Origin: Salinihabitans flavidus
Lineage (GTDB): Bacteria > Pseudomonadota > Alphaproteobacteria > Rhodobacterales > Rhodobacteraceae
Direction of reading: 5' to 3'
DNA: 64,000 nucleotides
NCBI RefSeq assembly: GCF_900110425.1
Contig: NZ_FODS01000001.1
Coordinates: forward strand, 248,001-312,000
Under the pieces are notes generated by a model, which did no database searches, was not told the DNA's origin, and saw only the letters and a list, made by a program, of their open reading frames with translations. The position numbers and the translations under genes were made by a program. This document shows, in pieces, positions 42,558 through 51,755 of the stretch. Position 1 is the stretch's first letter. Every line of letters starts with the position of its first letter.

Positions 42558-43127
42558 ATGCTCTACCAAATCACCGGAAAGCAGATCGACATCGGCGAGG
42601 CCCTCCAGACCCATGTGAAAGACGGGTTCGACTCTGTCATTAACAAATACGCTGAGCGCCCTACCGACGCCAACATCATCTTTTCCAAGAGCGCGCATGA
42701 ATTCGTGTGCGAGGCGACGGTTCACCTGTCCACCGGGCTGACCGCGCAGGCCAAGGCCCATGCCAACGAAATCTATGCGGCTTTCGACAGTTGCAGCGAC
42801 AAGATGGAAAAGCAGCTCCGCCGCTATAAGCGCCGACTGAAGGACCATCATCGGGAACGTTCGGAACCTGTTGAACTCTCTGGCGCATCGTCTTATATCC
42901 TCGCGCGCGGCGAAGAATCGGAAGAGCAGGAACCCGATTCCCTGCAACCGATCATCGTTGCGGAGATGGAGACCAAGATCCCGTCGTTGTCGGTGGGAGA
43001 GGCTGTCATGCAGATGGAACTCGCCGGGGCGCCGGTTCTTGTTTTCCGAAAAGAGGGACAAGACGGTTTGAACGTGGTCTATCGCCGTGAAGACGGCAAT
43101 ATCGGCTGGATCGATCCGCAGATGTAG
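42558..43127 (+). CDS. hpf: Ribosome hibernation promoting factor HPF (long form)
   Basis: 189 residues. N-terminal S30AE domain (about 1-100: MLYQITGKQIDIGEALQTHVKDGFDSVINKYAERPTDANIIFSKS) is followed by a linker and the C-terminal long-HPF dimerisation domain (about 130-189: KIPSLSVGEAVMQMELAGAPVLVFRKEGQDGLNVVYRREDGNIGWIDPQM). It dimerises 70S ribosomes into inactive 100S in stationary phase. A strong AAAGGAG ribosome site precedes ATG. It is followed by ptsN in 38 bases. Confidence 0.95.
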   Translation: MLYQITGKQIDIGEALQTHVKDGFDSVINKYAERPTDANIIFSKSAHEFVCEATVHLSTGLTAQAKAHANEIYAAFDSCSDKMEKQLRRYKRRLKDHHRERSEPVELSGASSYILARGEESEEQEPDSLQPIIVAEMETKIPSLSVGEAVMQMELAGAPVLVFRKEGQDGLNVVYRREDGNIGWIDPQM

Positions 43128-43165
43128 GGTAATCGGGGCGCCCCGGACCCAAGGATACAGGCAGA

Positions 43166-43630
43166 ATGGACCTTTCTACGATCCTCAAGCCGGAGGCGGT
43201 CAAGGTCATCTCGGCCGCCTCAAGCAAAAAGCGTTTGTTGCAGGATTTTGGCGATGTGGCCGCATCCGCTTATGGGCTCAACGCCTCGTCCATAGTGGAT
43301 GCGCTGCAAGAACGCGAAAGCCTTGGTCCGACCGGCGTGGGCCATGGTGTGGCGATCCCGCATGCCCGCAACAACCAACTTGACAGTGTCGTCGGCGCCT
43401 TCATCCTTCTGGAAAAGCCCGTCGATTTTAACGCGGTCGATCGGCAACCAGTGGACATCGCCTTTGCGCTCTTTGCCCCGGAGGCGGCTGGTGTGGAACA
43501 TCTCAAGGCGCTGGCGCTCGTCTCACGCACCCTGCGCGAAAGCACGATCTGCGCGAAGCTGCGGGCTAACCACGATCCCGCCACGCTCTATACCATATTG
43601 ACCGAGAACCAGAAGTCACAGGCCGCCTGA
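43166..43630 (+). CDS. ptsN: PTS IIA-like nitrogen-regulatory protein PtsN
   Basis: 154 residues, a single PTS EIIA-fructose/mannitol-type domain. The phosphorylated His lies in GVAIPHARNN. N-terminal DLSTILKPEAVKVISAASSKKRLL and the middle VGAFILLEKPVDFNAVDRQPVDIAFALFAP fit EIIANtr. It regulates potassium, nitrogen and carbon processes through its phosphorylation state. The order lptB-hpf-ptsN without rpoN matches other Rhodobacterales. It converges with the sulfotransferase gene. Confidence 0.95.
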   Translation: MDLSTILKPEAVKVISAASSKKRLLQDFGDVAASAYGLNASSIVDALQERESLGPTGVGHGVAIPHARNNQLDSVVGAFILLEKPVDFNAVDRQPVDIAFALFAPEAAGVEHLKALALVSRTLRESTICAKLRANHDPATLYTILTENQKSQAA

Positions 43631-43648
43631 CACTCTGATCCTTGGGGA

Positions 43649-45079
43649 CTATCGCCAGGGTCCGAACCCGAACAGAAGGTAGTCGCGCTGATAAATTTCT
43701 GCGACGCGCGATTCGACCTCGTCATCATAGACGTCATCAAGGGCAAAGGGGGTGTCCGGCGCGGCCTGCTCCGGCAGCGGCGCATCCGGCAGGCCAACGC
43801 GCGCTGCCAGCGCGGGCAGGGCTGTCTCCAGCTCCTCTTCGCGTAGCACCGCATCGGGCAGGGCAAAATCCGCGAACCCCCGGATCAGGCTCGATTGCGT
43901 CGCCCAATGCGCATCCTGCCGCAGATTGGTCTGCCCGGCGAGATTCGCCTTCACGAAATCGAGGAACGCGATGAATCCGGTTCTATGCGCCGCGCGATCG
44001 TATTTCGCATCAGGCATTTTCTCCGGAATCGGCAGTTTATAGCGGTTGCGCAGAATTCGCCGGACCTTCTGATCTCCTCCCGTGTTCGGCAGAACCCACT
44101 GACAGAAAGCCGCGTGCGCACGTGCCACAGGATGACGGAGCACAGTAAACGACCTGTGGCCCGAATGCGTACGCATCCATTGCCGCAATGCTTTCTGGTT
44201 GAACGCGGTTTGAAGCGCGGAGACCGACGTATCGTCCAGCGCGGCCAGCCAGTTGCGCACCTCCTGATCCGGTCCCGATCGTACCGGCATGAACAATAGA
44301 GGCGCTCGCGCCCCGGCTACATATTGCGGAACCGACGGCCCCCGGCGCGGTTCGAAATTCGGGGTGCGCGACAGGTTGAACCTGTCGAGATCCGCAATCG
44401 ACGACTGCATCTCCTCGAAATTCGAGACCTTATCGGAAACGGGGCTGGGATTCTGCGGCTTCAGCTTTCCGTCCAGTTCCCCAAGTTGCTGGTCACAACC
44501 CAGATAGAGCGCAAGCCCGTTCATCACATCAAGCGATTGCAGATCCTCGTAGGCGACATAAAACGCGGTCTGACCCGTGCGCTGCAACGTGTTGAGGAGC
44601 ATCACCTGAAAATCCTGCAACTCCTCCAGATGGGCGCGAAACTCGGCCGCATCGAATGCGACCCGGCTATCCTTGCGTTTGCGCACGTCTGTCAGTTTCC
44701 ATTGCCCGGTGGCCTGCGCGATCTTCCAGCTTACATAGCTGTCCACAGGATTGCGTGTCAGGATGACCTTCGCGCAACGCGGGTCGGTCAAACAGGGCAT
44801 GAGAATCCTCGGGTCATGATCGTGAAAGAACCGGAACCCGCCAAGCCCGTCCGTTCGTTCACGGATCGCCTGCACCAAGACCATCGGATTGTCGGTCCGC
44901 TCTTCCAGTGAAATGCCAAGGATCTCTTCGCGGTTCGGATAGCCAATGAAGTGCGGATTGAACGCCTCTCCATGGCAGGTCACGCGATCAAGAGCGTTAA
45001 GATTGGTTTCGAGGAAGTTCGATCCAGTCCGCATCTCGGCGAACACGACAAAAAAATCAAAGGGTCGCGGCATCGGCAC
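43649..45079 (-). CDS. Two-module sulfotransferase-family protein
   Basis: 476 residues. N-terminal module (about 1-220): FVVFAEMRTGSNFLETNLN has the 5'-PSB (PAPS-binding) loop with Arg17-Thr-Gly-Ser; KVILTRNPVDSYVSWKIA and GRF/FYVAYEDL-type strands follow. The C-terminal module (about 260-476): PLLFMPVRSG, then HSGHRSFTVLRHPVARAHAAFCQWVL, like the Sulfotransfer_2/HNK-type 3'-phosphate-binding segment. The double arrangement suggests two active sites or one plus a regulatory module. Co-directional with and adjoining (no gap) the GT14 gene. Transfers sulfate to a glycan, acceptor unknown. Confidence 0.78.
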   Translation of the reverse strand: MPMPRPFDFFVVFAEMRTGSNFLETNLNALDRVTCHGEAFNPHFIGYPNREEILGISLEERTDNPMVLVQAIRERTDGLGGFRFFHDHDPRILMPCLTDPRCAKVILTRNPVDSYVSWKIAQATGQWKLTDVRKRKDSRVAFDAAEFRAHLEELQDFQVMLLNTLQRTGQTAFYVAYEDLQSLDVMNGLALYLGCDQQLGELDGKLKPQNPSPVSDKVSNFEEMQSSIADLDRFNLSRTPNFEPRRGPSVPQYVAGARAPLLFMPVRSGPDQEVRNWLAALDDTSVSALQTAFNQKALRQWMRTHSGHRSFTVLRHPVARAHAAFCQWVLPNTGGDQKVRRILRNRYKLPIPEKMPDAKYDRAAHRTGFIAFLDFVKANLAGQTNLRQDAHWATQSSLIRGFADFALPDAVLREEELETALPALAARVGLPDAPLPEQAAPDTPFALDDVYDDEVESRVAEIYQRDYLLFGFGPWR

Positions 45080-46777
45080 TCACTGCACCAGATAGGGTTT
45101 GCGGGGGGGATTCAGGGGGCCGGCATCGTGCTGGGCAACAGCGAAATCCCCCATGAGATAGGGGTGCATCCCCTGATTCTTGAGGTTCTGAAGAAACTGA
45201 CCGAAGCCGGCAAGATCCGCCATTTTCGGCGCTTCCGTCAGCCGGCGCAGGGTGGTGTGCCCCATCTCGTCGATGATGGTTTGCAAGGGCTCCATCGGGG
45301 CTTCGATGAACTCCGCCATGCTCCAGATGCGCACACGTGCTTTGACGTGCGGTGAGCGGAGCACATCAAGATGCTTGCTCTCGATACGTTGAAGTTTTGC
45401 CGCCTCTTTCCTGATCTCGGTGAAATTGCGGTTCGACTGGAACAGAGGCACTGCCCAGGCCCCTGAGATCACGGAAATCTGCGCATTCGGATCCTTTGCA
45501 ATCAGCCAGCTGACCTTTTGGTTGTCGCGCGGTCCGTATTGAAAACACTGCCGCTCTCCGCGCGTGTTCCAGATCAGGTTGGTCAGAAAAGCCTTGGGCC
45601 GGTAGTCACGTCCCGCCGCGCTATCGCTGAGCGCGCCGCTGATCGCTGTCTGCCCATGCGCATACTCGACCCGGTCCAGAGCATAGAGATGCCCATGAAC
45701 CCGTGCCCCCGTCGCCCGGCCGAGCCAGGTTTCGAAATCCTCGAACAGATCGGAAAACCCCTCGAAGACCGAATACCGGGCGGCCGTCACGCCGTTCTCC
45801 CAGTCCTCATTGGGAAACCGGCTCTGCATGTAAAGCCCGGGACGCCCACGTGTCCGTCGCTCTACCGCCTTGGTAAAGATGCGGTCGATTTTGGCGGGGT
45901 TCGGCTCCGCCATTGTAATCGCCCCCGCAGGATATGTCAGGAAGGCCCGATAGAGCTTTTCGGCGTGCGGCCAGATCTTGCGCGCCACGAAACAGTCGGA
46001 GCGTCGAAGAAGTTGCAGATGATCATCATAGAAGATGTGCGGCTTGCCCTGAAAATCGAACTTCGACAGGGTAAGCGATCGGCTCTCGATGTTTGTCGAA
46101 TAAAGACGCGCCAACGACTGGAAATAGCTTTCATCGGGAATCCAGACCTTCTTGAAATAGGTATCGTAAACCGAACGCTCAGGGTCTTCGAGGATTGCCG
46201 AAAGTGTCTGCCGCGTCAGGCACCACCACTGCGATCCCATGTGCGGGGTGATCCCGTTCGGAATCCGCCTTTTGAACCCGACAAGCCGCTGCAAATCCAC
46301 ATATTTGTCGAAAAAGTAGCGATGCCGCCTCCAGGAGAAGGGAAAGCGAAGCGTGAATCTCTCGTGATCCAGCCCACCGACCGTCCAGGGCACGTCCGCC
46401 GTTGTCGCGCTCTCGATGAAATCGGTGCGAGGACGCGCGGCAAGATAGTCGATCAATTCCTGAACCGGCCGTAGCGGAAGGCACGACCCCGACGACAGGT
46501 AGACGTGCCTGACCGAGGGGAACTCCGCCAGCAACATCTCCGATGCCGATTGCGACGCCGCCACGATGCCCCAACGGCCCCATTCGCACCTATGCCGTTT
46601 GCAGAACCGCACGTCGGCCACATCCGACAGTGCCTTGGAAAACAGGGTATAGTCGCGCCGCCGCACGGTGGAATCAACGTGGATCACAACCGGACAACCG
46701 GCCGCGGCCCAGTGCCGCGCCACCTGCTCCGCACGACCGAGCGCGGTATGCACCAGCATGACAATGCCCACGCTCAC
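45080..46777 (-). CDS. GT14 (core-2/I-branching-type) glycosyltransferase
   Basis: 565 residues. The N-terminal half (about 1-300) is a Branch domain: IVMLVHTALGRAEQVARHW, VYLSSGSCLPLRPVQELIDYL, MGSQWWCLTRQTLSAILED and KKVWIPDESYFQSLA, the bacterial beta-1,6-N-acetylglucosaminyltransferase-like signature (Glu in PDESY is the catalytic base). The C-terminal half is helical and beta-rich, without recognised motif, like the accessory domain of such roseobacter proteins. It adjoins the two-module sulfotransferase with no gap, so branching and sulfation are probably coupled. Confidence 0.8.
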   Translation of the reverse strand: MSVGIVMLVHTALGRAEQVARHWAAAGCPVVIHVDSTVRRRDYTLFSKALSDVADVRFCKRHRCEWGRWGIVAASQSASEMLLAEFPSVRHVYLSSGSCLPLRPVQELIDYLAARPRTDFIESATTADVPWTVGGLDHERFTLRFPFSWRRHRYFFDKYVDLQRLVGFKRRIPNGITPHMGSQWWCLTRQTLSAILEDPERSVYDTYFKKVWIPDESYFQSLARLYSTNIESRSLTLSKFDFQGKPHIFYDDHLQLLRRSDCFVARKIWPHAEKLYRAFLTYPAGAITMAEPNPAKIDRIFTKAVERRTRGRPGLYMQSRFPNEDWENGVTAARYSVFEGFSDLFEDFETWLGRATGARVHGHLYALDRVEYAHGQTAISGALSDSAAGRDYRPKAFLTNLIWNTRGERQCFQYGPRDNQKVSWLIAKDPNAQISVISGAWAVPLFQSNRNFTEIRKEAAKLQRIESKHLDVLRSPHVKARVRIWSMAEFIEAPMEPLQTIIDEMGHTTLRRLTEAPKMADLAGFGQFLQNLKNQGMHPYLMGDFAVAQHDAGPLNPPRKPYLVQ

Positions 46778-46793
46778 TCTGCCGTCCCTCGCC

Positions 46794-47804
46794 TCATGCC
46801 CAGTTCCCCTTGGACATCAGCCCCAGAATCTCCAGCTGACGCCAGTTGATGTATTTCTCCGACCACTTGCACCACAGTTCCGGATCGTCTCTCAGGCTTT
46901 CGGCATAGGCCTTGTACTCCACACTCGCGGCATAATGTTGCCGCCGATCCAGCTCTTCCGCCGCCTTGGCGGAGAACGTGTCCAGAAACTTCGCGTGTAG
47001 CAGAATACCGCTCGCCTTCTCGCCGCCCCATTCATCATAGACCTGATTGAGTCCTCGCGGTAGAAGCATATGGGTCGAACTGACATAGGCGTAGCGACGA
47101 TTCCATTTCACCAACGGGATCTTGTTCAGTGCCGGCGCCTTGGCCGGCTGGTCCCGAAAAAAGACACGCGCCCGCGGCCCCCCTTGTATCCACAGGTTGC
47201 CGAACTTCCTGTTCTTGTCGATCGTATAGTTCCCGGCGTCAAACCATGATGCGATCTCCATCGGGTTCTGCCCTTCCCGATACGGCTCCGCGTCAAGCCG
47301 ACCCTTCGGATACATGTCGAGAAGCATCGCGCTGAACGACTTGATCGACGATGCATCAAGCCAGTCCGTCAAGGCCCGCAAAGGTCGGGTATCGCAGAAG
47401 GGATAAATCAGGAACTCATCAGGATCGACCACCAGACACCAGTGATTGTGCCCATACCGGAACTGCAGCCAGTTGAGCCAATCCACCCCGAACCGCGAGC
47501 GTTTGTAGCTGCGCGTCGTGGTCCAAAGCGACACATCCGGCTGATCGGCAAGATACTCGCGCGATCCGTCCGAGCTATTATTGTCCACGATCAGGAAATG
47601 ATTGACGCCAAGATCTCGGTAGTATTGCAGGAAAAAAGGTAGCCGAACGCGTTCATTCCGCAGCGTGGAAAAGACAAGCAGGTCGTCGCGCCGGATATGA
47701 TCCGTCCGGTCGGCTACACGGCGCAGCTCCCGCCGCTTGCGCATGGCCCGCACAAGCCATCGCCGCCGTTGAAGCCGAAGCCGATATGAATTCCAGACGC
47801 CCAA
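46794..47804 (-). CDS. GT2-like glycosyltransferase
   Basis: 336 residues, no membrane segment. RDDLLVFSTLRNERVRLPFFLQYYRDLGVNHFLIVDNNSSDGSREYL is the GT2/Glyco_tranf_2_4 start and CLVVDPDEFLIYPF the metal-binding DxD. The middle and C-terminal part carry conserved aromatic patches. The product probably adds a sugar to the polysaccharide made by the neighbouring genes. A 16-base gap separates it from the GT14 gene. Confidence 0.78.
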   Translation of the reverse strand: MGVWNSYRLRLQRRRWLVRAMRKRRELRRVADRTDHIRRDDLLVFSTLRNERVRLPFFLQYYRDLGVNHFLIVDNNSSDGSREYLADQPDVSLWTTTRSYKRSRFGVDWLNWLQFRYGHNHWCLVVDPDEFLIYPFCDTRPLRALTDWLDASSIKSFSAMLLDMYPKGRLDAEPYREGQNPMEIASWFDAGNYTIDKNRKFGNLWIQGGPRARVFFRDQPAKAPALNKIPLVKWNRRYAYVSSTHMLLPRGLNQVYDEWGGEKASGILLHAKFLDTFSAKAAEELDRRQHYAASVEYKAYAESLRDDPELWCKWSEKYINWRQLEILGLMSKGNWA

Positions 47805-47857
47805 GCCCTACCCCTCTGCCCCGCTCAAACCCGCGTACATGATCCGGTATTCGGGTA

Positions 47858-49129
47858 TCATGTGACGCTTAACACAGTCTTGAAATGATCTTCCCACCGC
47901 GGGGCGGAAAACCCTGTCCGACTGCACGGTCCCGATCTTGACCGCGTTTCTTCCGTCAGATCCCTGATTTTTCGCTCCCATAAATAACTATCTGACACGG
48001 TTGCGTAAATGGGAATATCGCCAAGGATTTCCCGCAGTACGGGAAGATCATTGCAGATCACCGGAATACCGAGTGCAGCGGCCTCAACCGGTGGCAGGCC
48101 GAACCCTTCCGCAAGGCTTGGAAACAAGAGTCCCCTTGCGTTCCGAAGCAGACCCCGCACCGCACCATCCGAAAGCCCGCCGAACTCATGGATAACGCGC
48201 CCGCGAAGTGGGTTGGAGTCCAGCCGCTCGAAAAACGCTGGCGCGCACCATCCGCGCCGTCCGCAAATCACCAGGTGCGGCAAATCCTCCACCCCGCGCT
48301 CTGCGGCCATCCTGTCCCACAAATCAAGAAGAAAAGCGTGGTTCTTGCGCGGCTCGATCGTCCCGAGGCACAGGAAATACGGCGCGGAAATATGTGGCAC
48401 CGTCGCATTGTTCCCGTTTTCGGAACAATCCAGATCGACACCAAGATGCGCGGCATAGACCGGGGGCACGCGACCTTCCGCACCCAGATGACGGATCAGA
48501 TTGGTCCGCGTTGCTTCTGAATTACACAGCAGTAAATCGGCATGAACGGATACCTGATGCAGGATCTTGCGAAGCCGTGGCTCGCTCTCGGGGCGCTGAT
48601 ACTGCGGATGATCAAGCGGAATCGTATCGTGTAGAAACACCACGATGGATGCCTGTGCGCCGTCCTTCAGCGCGCGCAGAACCCGCCGTGTCAGGTTGGA
48701 GTGGCCCACATTGTAATAGACCGCCCCACGCGGCAGGTTGCGTCGAAGCATCCGCTTCAATCCCGATGGCAGACAGCGCGCCGTGCAAAGGCGTCTCAGA
48801 TCGCTTTCGGCGCGCCTTTGACCGGGGTCGATCCGCATCGCGCGGGCAAGTCGGTCCGCCGGACCCCACTCCTGCGCCCCGGTGAACCGTGCCAGCAGAT
48901 CCCGCAACCCGGCCCGGTCCAACAGAACGTACCCAAGCCGCGTGCGCACCAGCCCGAACGCCGGCTCTGCCCGTCCGATCACGAACCGCAGATAAGCCAG
49001 CTCCACCCGGTCCACGCCGGTAGGTCTGCGTCCCGTGCGCCGGATCAGTCGGGACAGATCAATGATTCGGGCTGGTTTCGGGTCTGAGGCAGCATGTCCG
49101 GTCAGATCTCTGGACACATGCTTTCGCAA
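47858..49129 (-). CDS. GT4-family glycosyltransferase
   Basis: 423 residues with GT-B fold. The C-terminal half has the donor-binding domain: YFLCLGTIEPRKNHAFLLDLWDRM, then RGLLFPSLAEGFGLPPVEAAALGIPVICND, the E-x7-E nucleotide-sugar motif. The N-terminal half is Arg-rich and shows the acceptor domain (VVFLHDTIPLDHPQYQ, LLLCNSEATRTNL). It resembles mannosyl/rhamnosyltransferases of exopolysaccharide loci. It lies 27 bases downstream of galU in the same direction. Confidence 0.83.
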   Translation of the reverse strand: MRKHVSRDLTGHAASDPKPARIIDLSRLIRRTGRRPTGVDRVELAYLRFVIGRAEPAFGLVRTRLGYVLLDRAGLRDLLARFTGAQEWGPADRLARAMRIDPGQRRAESDLRRLCTARCLPSGLKRMLRRNLPRGAVYYNVGHSNLTRRVLRALKDGAQASIVVFLHDTIPLDHPQYQRPESEPRLRKILHQVSVHADLLLCNSEATRTNLIRHLGAEGRVPPVYAAHLGVDLDCSENGNNATVPHISAPYFLCLGTIEPRKNHAFLLDLWDRMAAERGVEDLPHLVICGRRGWCAPAFFERLDSNPLRGRVIHEFGGLSDGAVRGLLRNARGLLFPSLAEGFGLPPVEAAALGIPVICNDLPVLREILGDIPIYATVSDSYLWERKIRDLTEETRSRSGPCSRTGFSAPRWEDHFKTVLSVT

Positions 49130-49156
49130 AGGGCTCCCCCCACTGTCACGCGCCTG

Positions 49157-50053
49157 CTATTCCGCAGCTTTTTCGAGTGCCAACCGTTCGTAGAGAAATG
49201 GAAGAAGCTCTCCCCGAAGATCTTCGCGCTCCAGCCCGAAGGCAATGGTAGCCTGAAGAAATCCGGCTTTTGACCCGCAATCGAACCGCTGTCCACGGAA
49301 CCGGTAACCAAAAACCGGATCGCGTTCCTGAGCGATCTCATCGGCAATCGCATCGGTAAGCTGGATTTCCCCGCCCGATCCGGATTTGATCTTGTTGAGA
49401 TTGCGCAGCACATTCGGAGTCAGAATATAGCGCCCGATCACCGCAAGGTTCGACGGTGACTCCCCTGGCGCGGGCTTTTCCACCATTCCCTTGACCGCCA
49501 CCATGGAGCCCATGTCCTCGGCCACGTCCAGCATCCCGTATGACGATGTCTTGTCGTCCGGCACTTCCATCGCCGCGACCATGCAGCCGCCGGTTTCCTG
49601 ATAGGCATCGACCATTTGCCTGAGGCAGGGCGTATCGGACGCGATCACGTCATCCGGCAGAATCACTGCAAAAGGCTCATCCGCAATGAGCCGTCGCGCA
49701 CACCACACGGCATGGCCAAGACCAAGGGCGCGGTGCTGCCGGATGTAAGCGATGGCGCCGCTTTCCATGGTCGTCTTCTTGAGTGTCTCGAGCAATTCAT
49801 GCCTGCCACTTTGTTTAAGTGCCTGCTCAAGAATTGGCGCCTGGTCGAAATAGTCCTCCAGGGCACTCTTGCCGCGCGATGTCACGAAAATGAATTCCTT
49901 GATGCCGGCCGCGCGCGCTTCGTCGATCGCATACTGGATCAGGGGTCTGTCCACCAGCGTCATGATCTCTTTGGGAATGGATTTGGTCGCGGGCAGGAAG
50001 CGCGTTCCAAGCCCCGCAACCGGGAAAATTGCCTTTGTTACTTTCCTACGCAT
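49157..50053 (-). CDS. galU: UTP-glucose-1-phosphate uridylyltransferase GalU
   Basis: 298 residues. It makes UDP-glucose from UTP and glucose-1-phosphate. Nucleotide-binding AIFPVAGLGTRFLPATKSIPKE, VDRPLIQYAIDEA, then VILPDDVIA and the sugar site VEKPAPGESPSNLAVIGRYIL, are canonical. It supplies UDP-glucose to the exopolysaccharide enzymes around it and to UDP-glucuronate formation used by the epimerase at 53653. Confidence 0.97.
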   Translation of the reverse strand: MRRKVTKAIFPVAGLGTRFLPATKSIPKEIMTLVDRPLIQYAIDEARAAGIKEFIFVTSRGKSALEDYFDQAPILEQALKQSGRHELLETLKKTTMESGAIAYIRQHRALGLGHAVWCARRLIADEPFAVILPDDVIASDTPCLRQMVDAYQETGGCMVAAMEVPDDKTSSYGMLDVAEDMGSMVAVKGMVEKPAPGESPSNLAVIGRYILTPNVLRNLNKIKSGSGGEIQLTDAIADEIAQERDPVFGYRFRGQRFDCGSKAGFLQATIAFGLEREDLRGELLPFLYERLALEKAAE

Positions 50054-50163
50054 TGTCGCCCAACCTCAAACATTCTTGATACGCGCGTGTAAGTCCGACC
50101 CTTAACACGGATGAGCGCCTTCACAACAAAGGTCTCATTGCCTTGTTGGGCCTGTCTCATTGG

Positions 50164-50186
50164 TTAGACAATACAATTGTGTCTAA
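50164..50186. promoter_or_regulatory. 23-bp palindrome upstream of galU
   Basis: TTAGACA (50164-50170) and TGTCTAA (50180-50186) are perfect 7-base inverted arms separated by ATACAATTG, whose core completes the smaller palindrome ACAATTGT. It lies in an AT-rich part of the gap between galU and the wza-like gene, about 111 bases before the galU start. No T-run follows on the strand of the wza-like gene, so it looks like an operator for a dimeric regulator more than a terminator. Confidence 0.5.
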
Positions 50187-50219
50187 ATTTTTGTCATACT
50201 TTGTCACCGGACGCGATCA

Positions 50220-51329
50220 CTATTGCGCCTGGTTTGCCAGCCCGAAGGCGACGCCGAAGAGTGACATGATGGTCCGTGCCGATCGGAAGGGCGATTCGGT
50301 GGCCATCACTGTGTCGTGAGGATGAATCTCGAACTTCCGCGCGGCAAAAAGCCCATCCGCGCTCGTCAGGTCTATCGTAAAGATCACTTCGGTCTTCTCC
50401 GGTCCGGTTCCATCCTGGCGCAATGCCGTTTCCGGATACTCACGCAGCACCAGAATTCCTTGCGGATTGGCGCTGCCTTCATTGAGCCCGCCCAACATGG
50501 ACAGCGCCTCAAGCGCCATAACCTTTTCTGTTTCAAAGGATACCAGCCGCTGGGTCCCGGTGGCCCCAAGCGCGATGAAATACCTCTCATCCTCTTCGAC
50601 GATCACCTTGTCGCCGCCCCGGAGGGTGACGTTGCGCTCTGAATCCGAAAACAGATCGGACGCGCGAATCTCATAGGTCTCGCGATCCCGAATCAGCCGC
50701 ACGAGCGGGTTGTTGAGCGCGGGCGAAATGCCGCCGCCCTCCGCGAGCAGGCTGAGCAGGGTAAAGTTCCGATCCGGCAAGGGAACACTGCCTGGTTTCG
50801 CGACTCCACCCACCAGATCTACAGAATTGTATTGCCCGGATTGCATCTCGAGCTGCACTTGCGCGGTCGAAGCGATACCGCTCAACTCCTTCTGCAAATG
50901 CGCGCGCGCATCATCTGGCGTCATTCCCCGCACCAGCACTTCACCTACATAGGGAACGAAAATCGTGCCGCTTGAAGAGACGACGATGTTGCTAATCTCC
51001 ACGTTTTTCTGCACGTTACTGGTCAGAAGGGAATTTTCCTGATTGTCCCAAATCGTCAGCTTCACCCGGTCGCCCTTGCGAATGACACTCGAGGCCGGAC
51101 CCGGCCGGGCCTCGAACCAGCGGTAGTGCCCCTTCCAGCCCGTTGCAGGCCACTGCTTCAAACGCGGCAGGTTCGCCCGAGTCACCGGCTCCACAACAAA
51201 GCTCGCCTCCTCACCGGATTTCGTGGCCACAATTTCTGATTGAAGCGCAGCGCCACGCGGTAGGGAACAGGCTGCCAGAAACAGGGTTGCAAATGCCAGC
51301 AGGCCCAACTTGCCAATTTTCGCAGTCAC
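50220..51329 (-). CDS. Wza-type polysaccharide export lipoprotein
   Basis: 369 residues. Lipoprotein signal (LAFATLFLAACS, Cys21) followed by a poly-export domain (about 80-160: VIRKGDRVKLTIWDNQENS, then VSSSGTIFVPYVGEVLVRGMTPDDARAHLQKEL) and SLBB repeats (SVDLVGGVAKPGSVPLPDRNFTLLSLLAEGGG). It forms the outer-membrane export channel for group 1/EPS glycans. The partner co-polymerase Wzc is not in the window. Confidence 0.88.
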   Translation of the reverse strand: MTAKIGKLGLLAFATLFLAACSLPRGAALQSEIVATKSGEEASFVVEPVTRANLPRLKQWPATGWKGHYRWFEARPGPASSVIRKGDRVKLTIWDNQENSLLTSNVQKNVEISNIVVSSSGTIFVPYVGEVLVRGMTPDDARAHLQKELSGIASTAQVQLEMQSGQYNSVDLVGGVAKPGSVPLPDRNFTLLSLLAEGGGISPALNNPLVRLIRDRETYEIRASDLFSDSERNVTLRGGDKVIVEEDERYFIALGATGTQRLVSFETEKVMALEALSMLGGLNEGSANPQGILVLREYPETALRQDGTGPEKTEVIFTIDLTSADGLFAARKFEIHPHDTVMATESPFRSARTIMSLFGVAFGLANQAQ

Positions 51330-51755
51330 GTTGTCCGATGCCCCCGTCTCTGTCCGTCGTCACTTTCATAGCGACAAGCCCCCACATGATACAACGGGTT
51401 TGTCACCTCATGTCCCGGTGCCACAAGGACCGTGGCAGCGCAGGCACGACTCGAGGGGCCTTGTGATGCGGGGAATCCTCATCCGGCGACCTCCCGAAAC
51501 CTGTGACCGGGGCTCCAGCGGATGCTGCCGGATTCGGGGGATTCACGCTTCGTCTCGAGAACCGCAGAAAACCGCCAGTTTCAGCGCCTTGAGCGCGCAA
51601 CCTGCTATTCAAAGCAGCAAACAGAAGATATACTGGCAGCTTAACATGGGTTTTGAGTATAATCAGTTTTGCTCTGTCGGCGTTTTTATTACTTCTACAT
51701 CATTCGTGACGCCGGGCGCACCGCGACAACACGAGAATTGTAGGCGGCTCGAAGG
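51330..51755. other. 426-base intergenic region between wza-like and wbpM-like genes
   Basis: No gene was found. The right half (about 51590-51700) is unusually AT-rich. A perfect TATAAT at 51658-51663 could be a -10 box for the wbpM-like gene, but no good -35 is seen. No tRNA, IS or repeat was recognised. It is a divergent promoter region (wza-like minus, wbpM-like plus). Confidence 0.5.
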
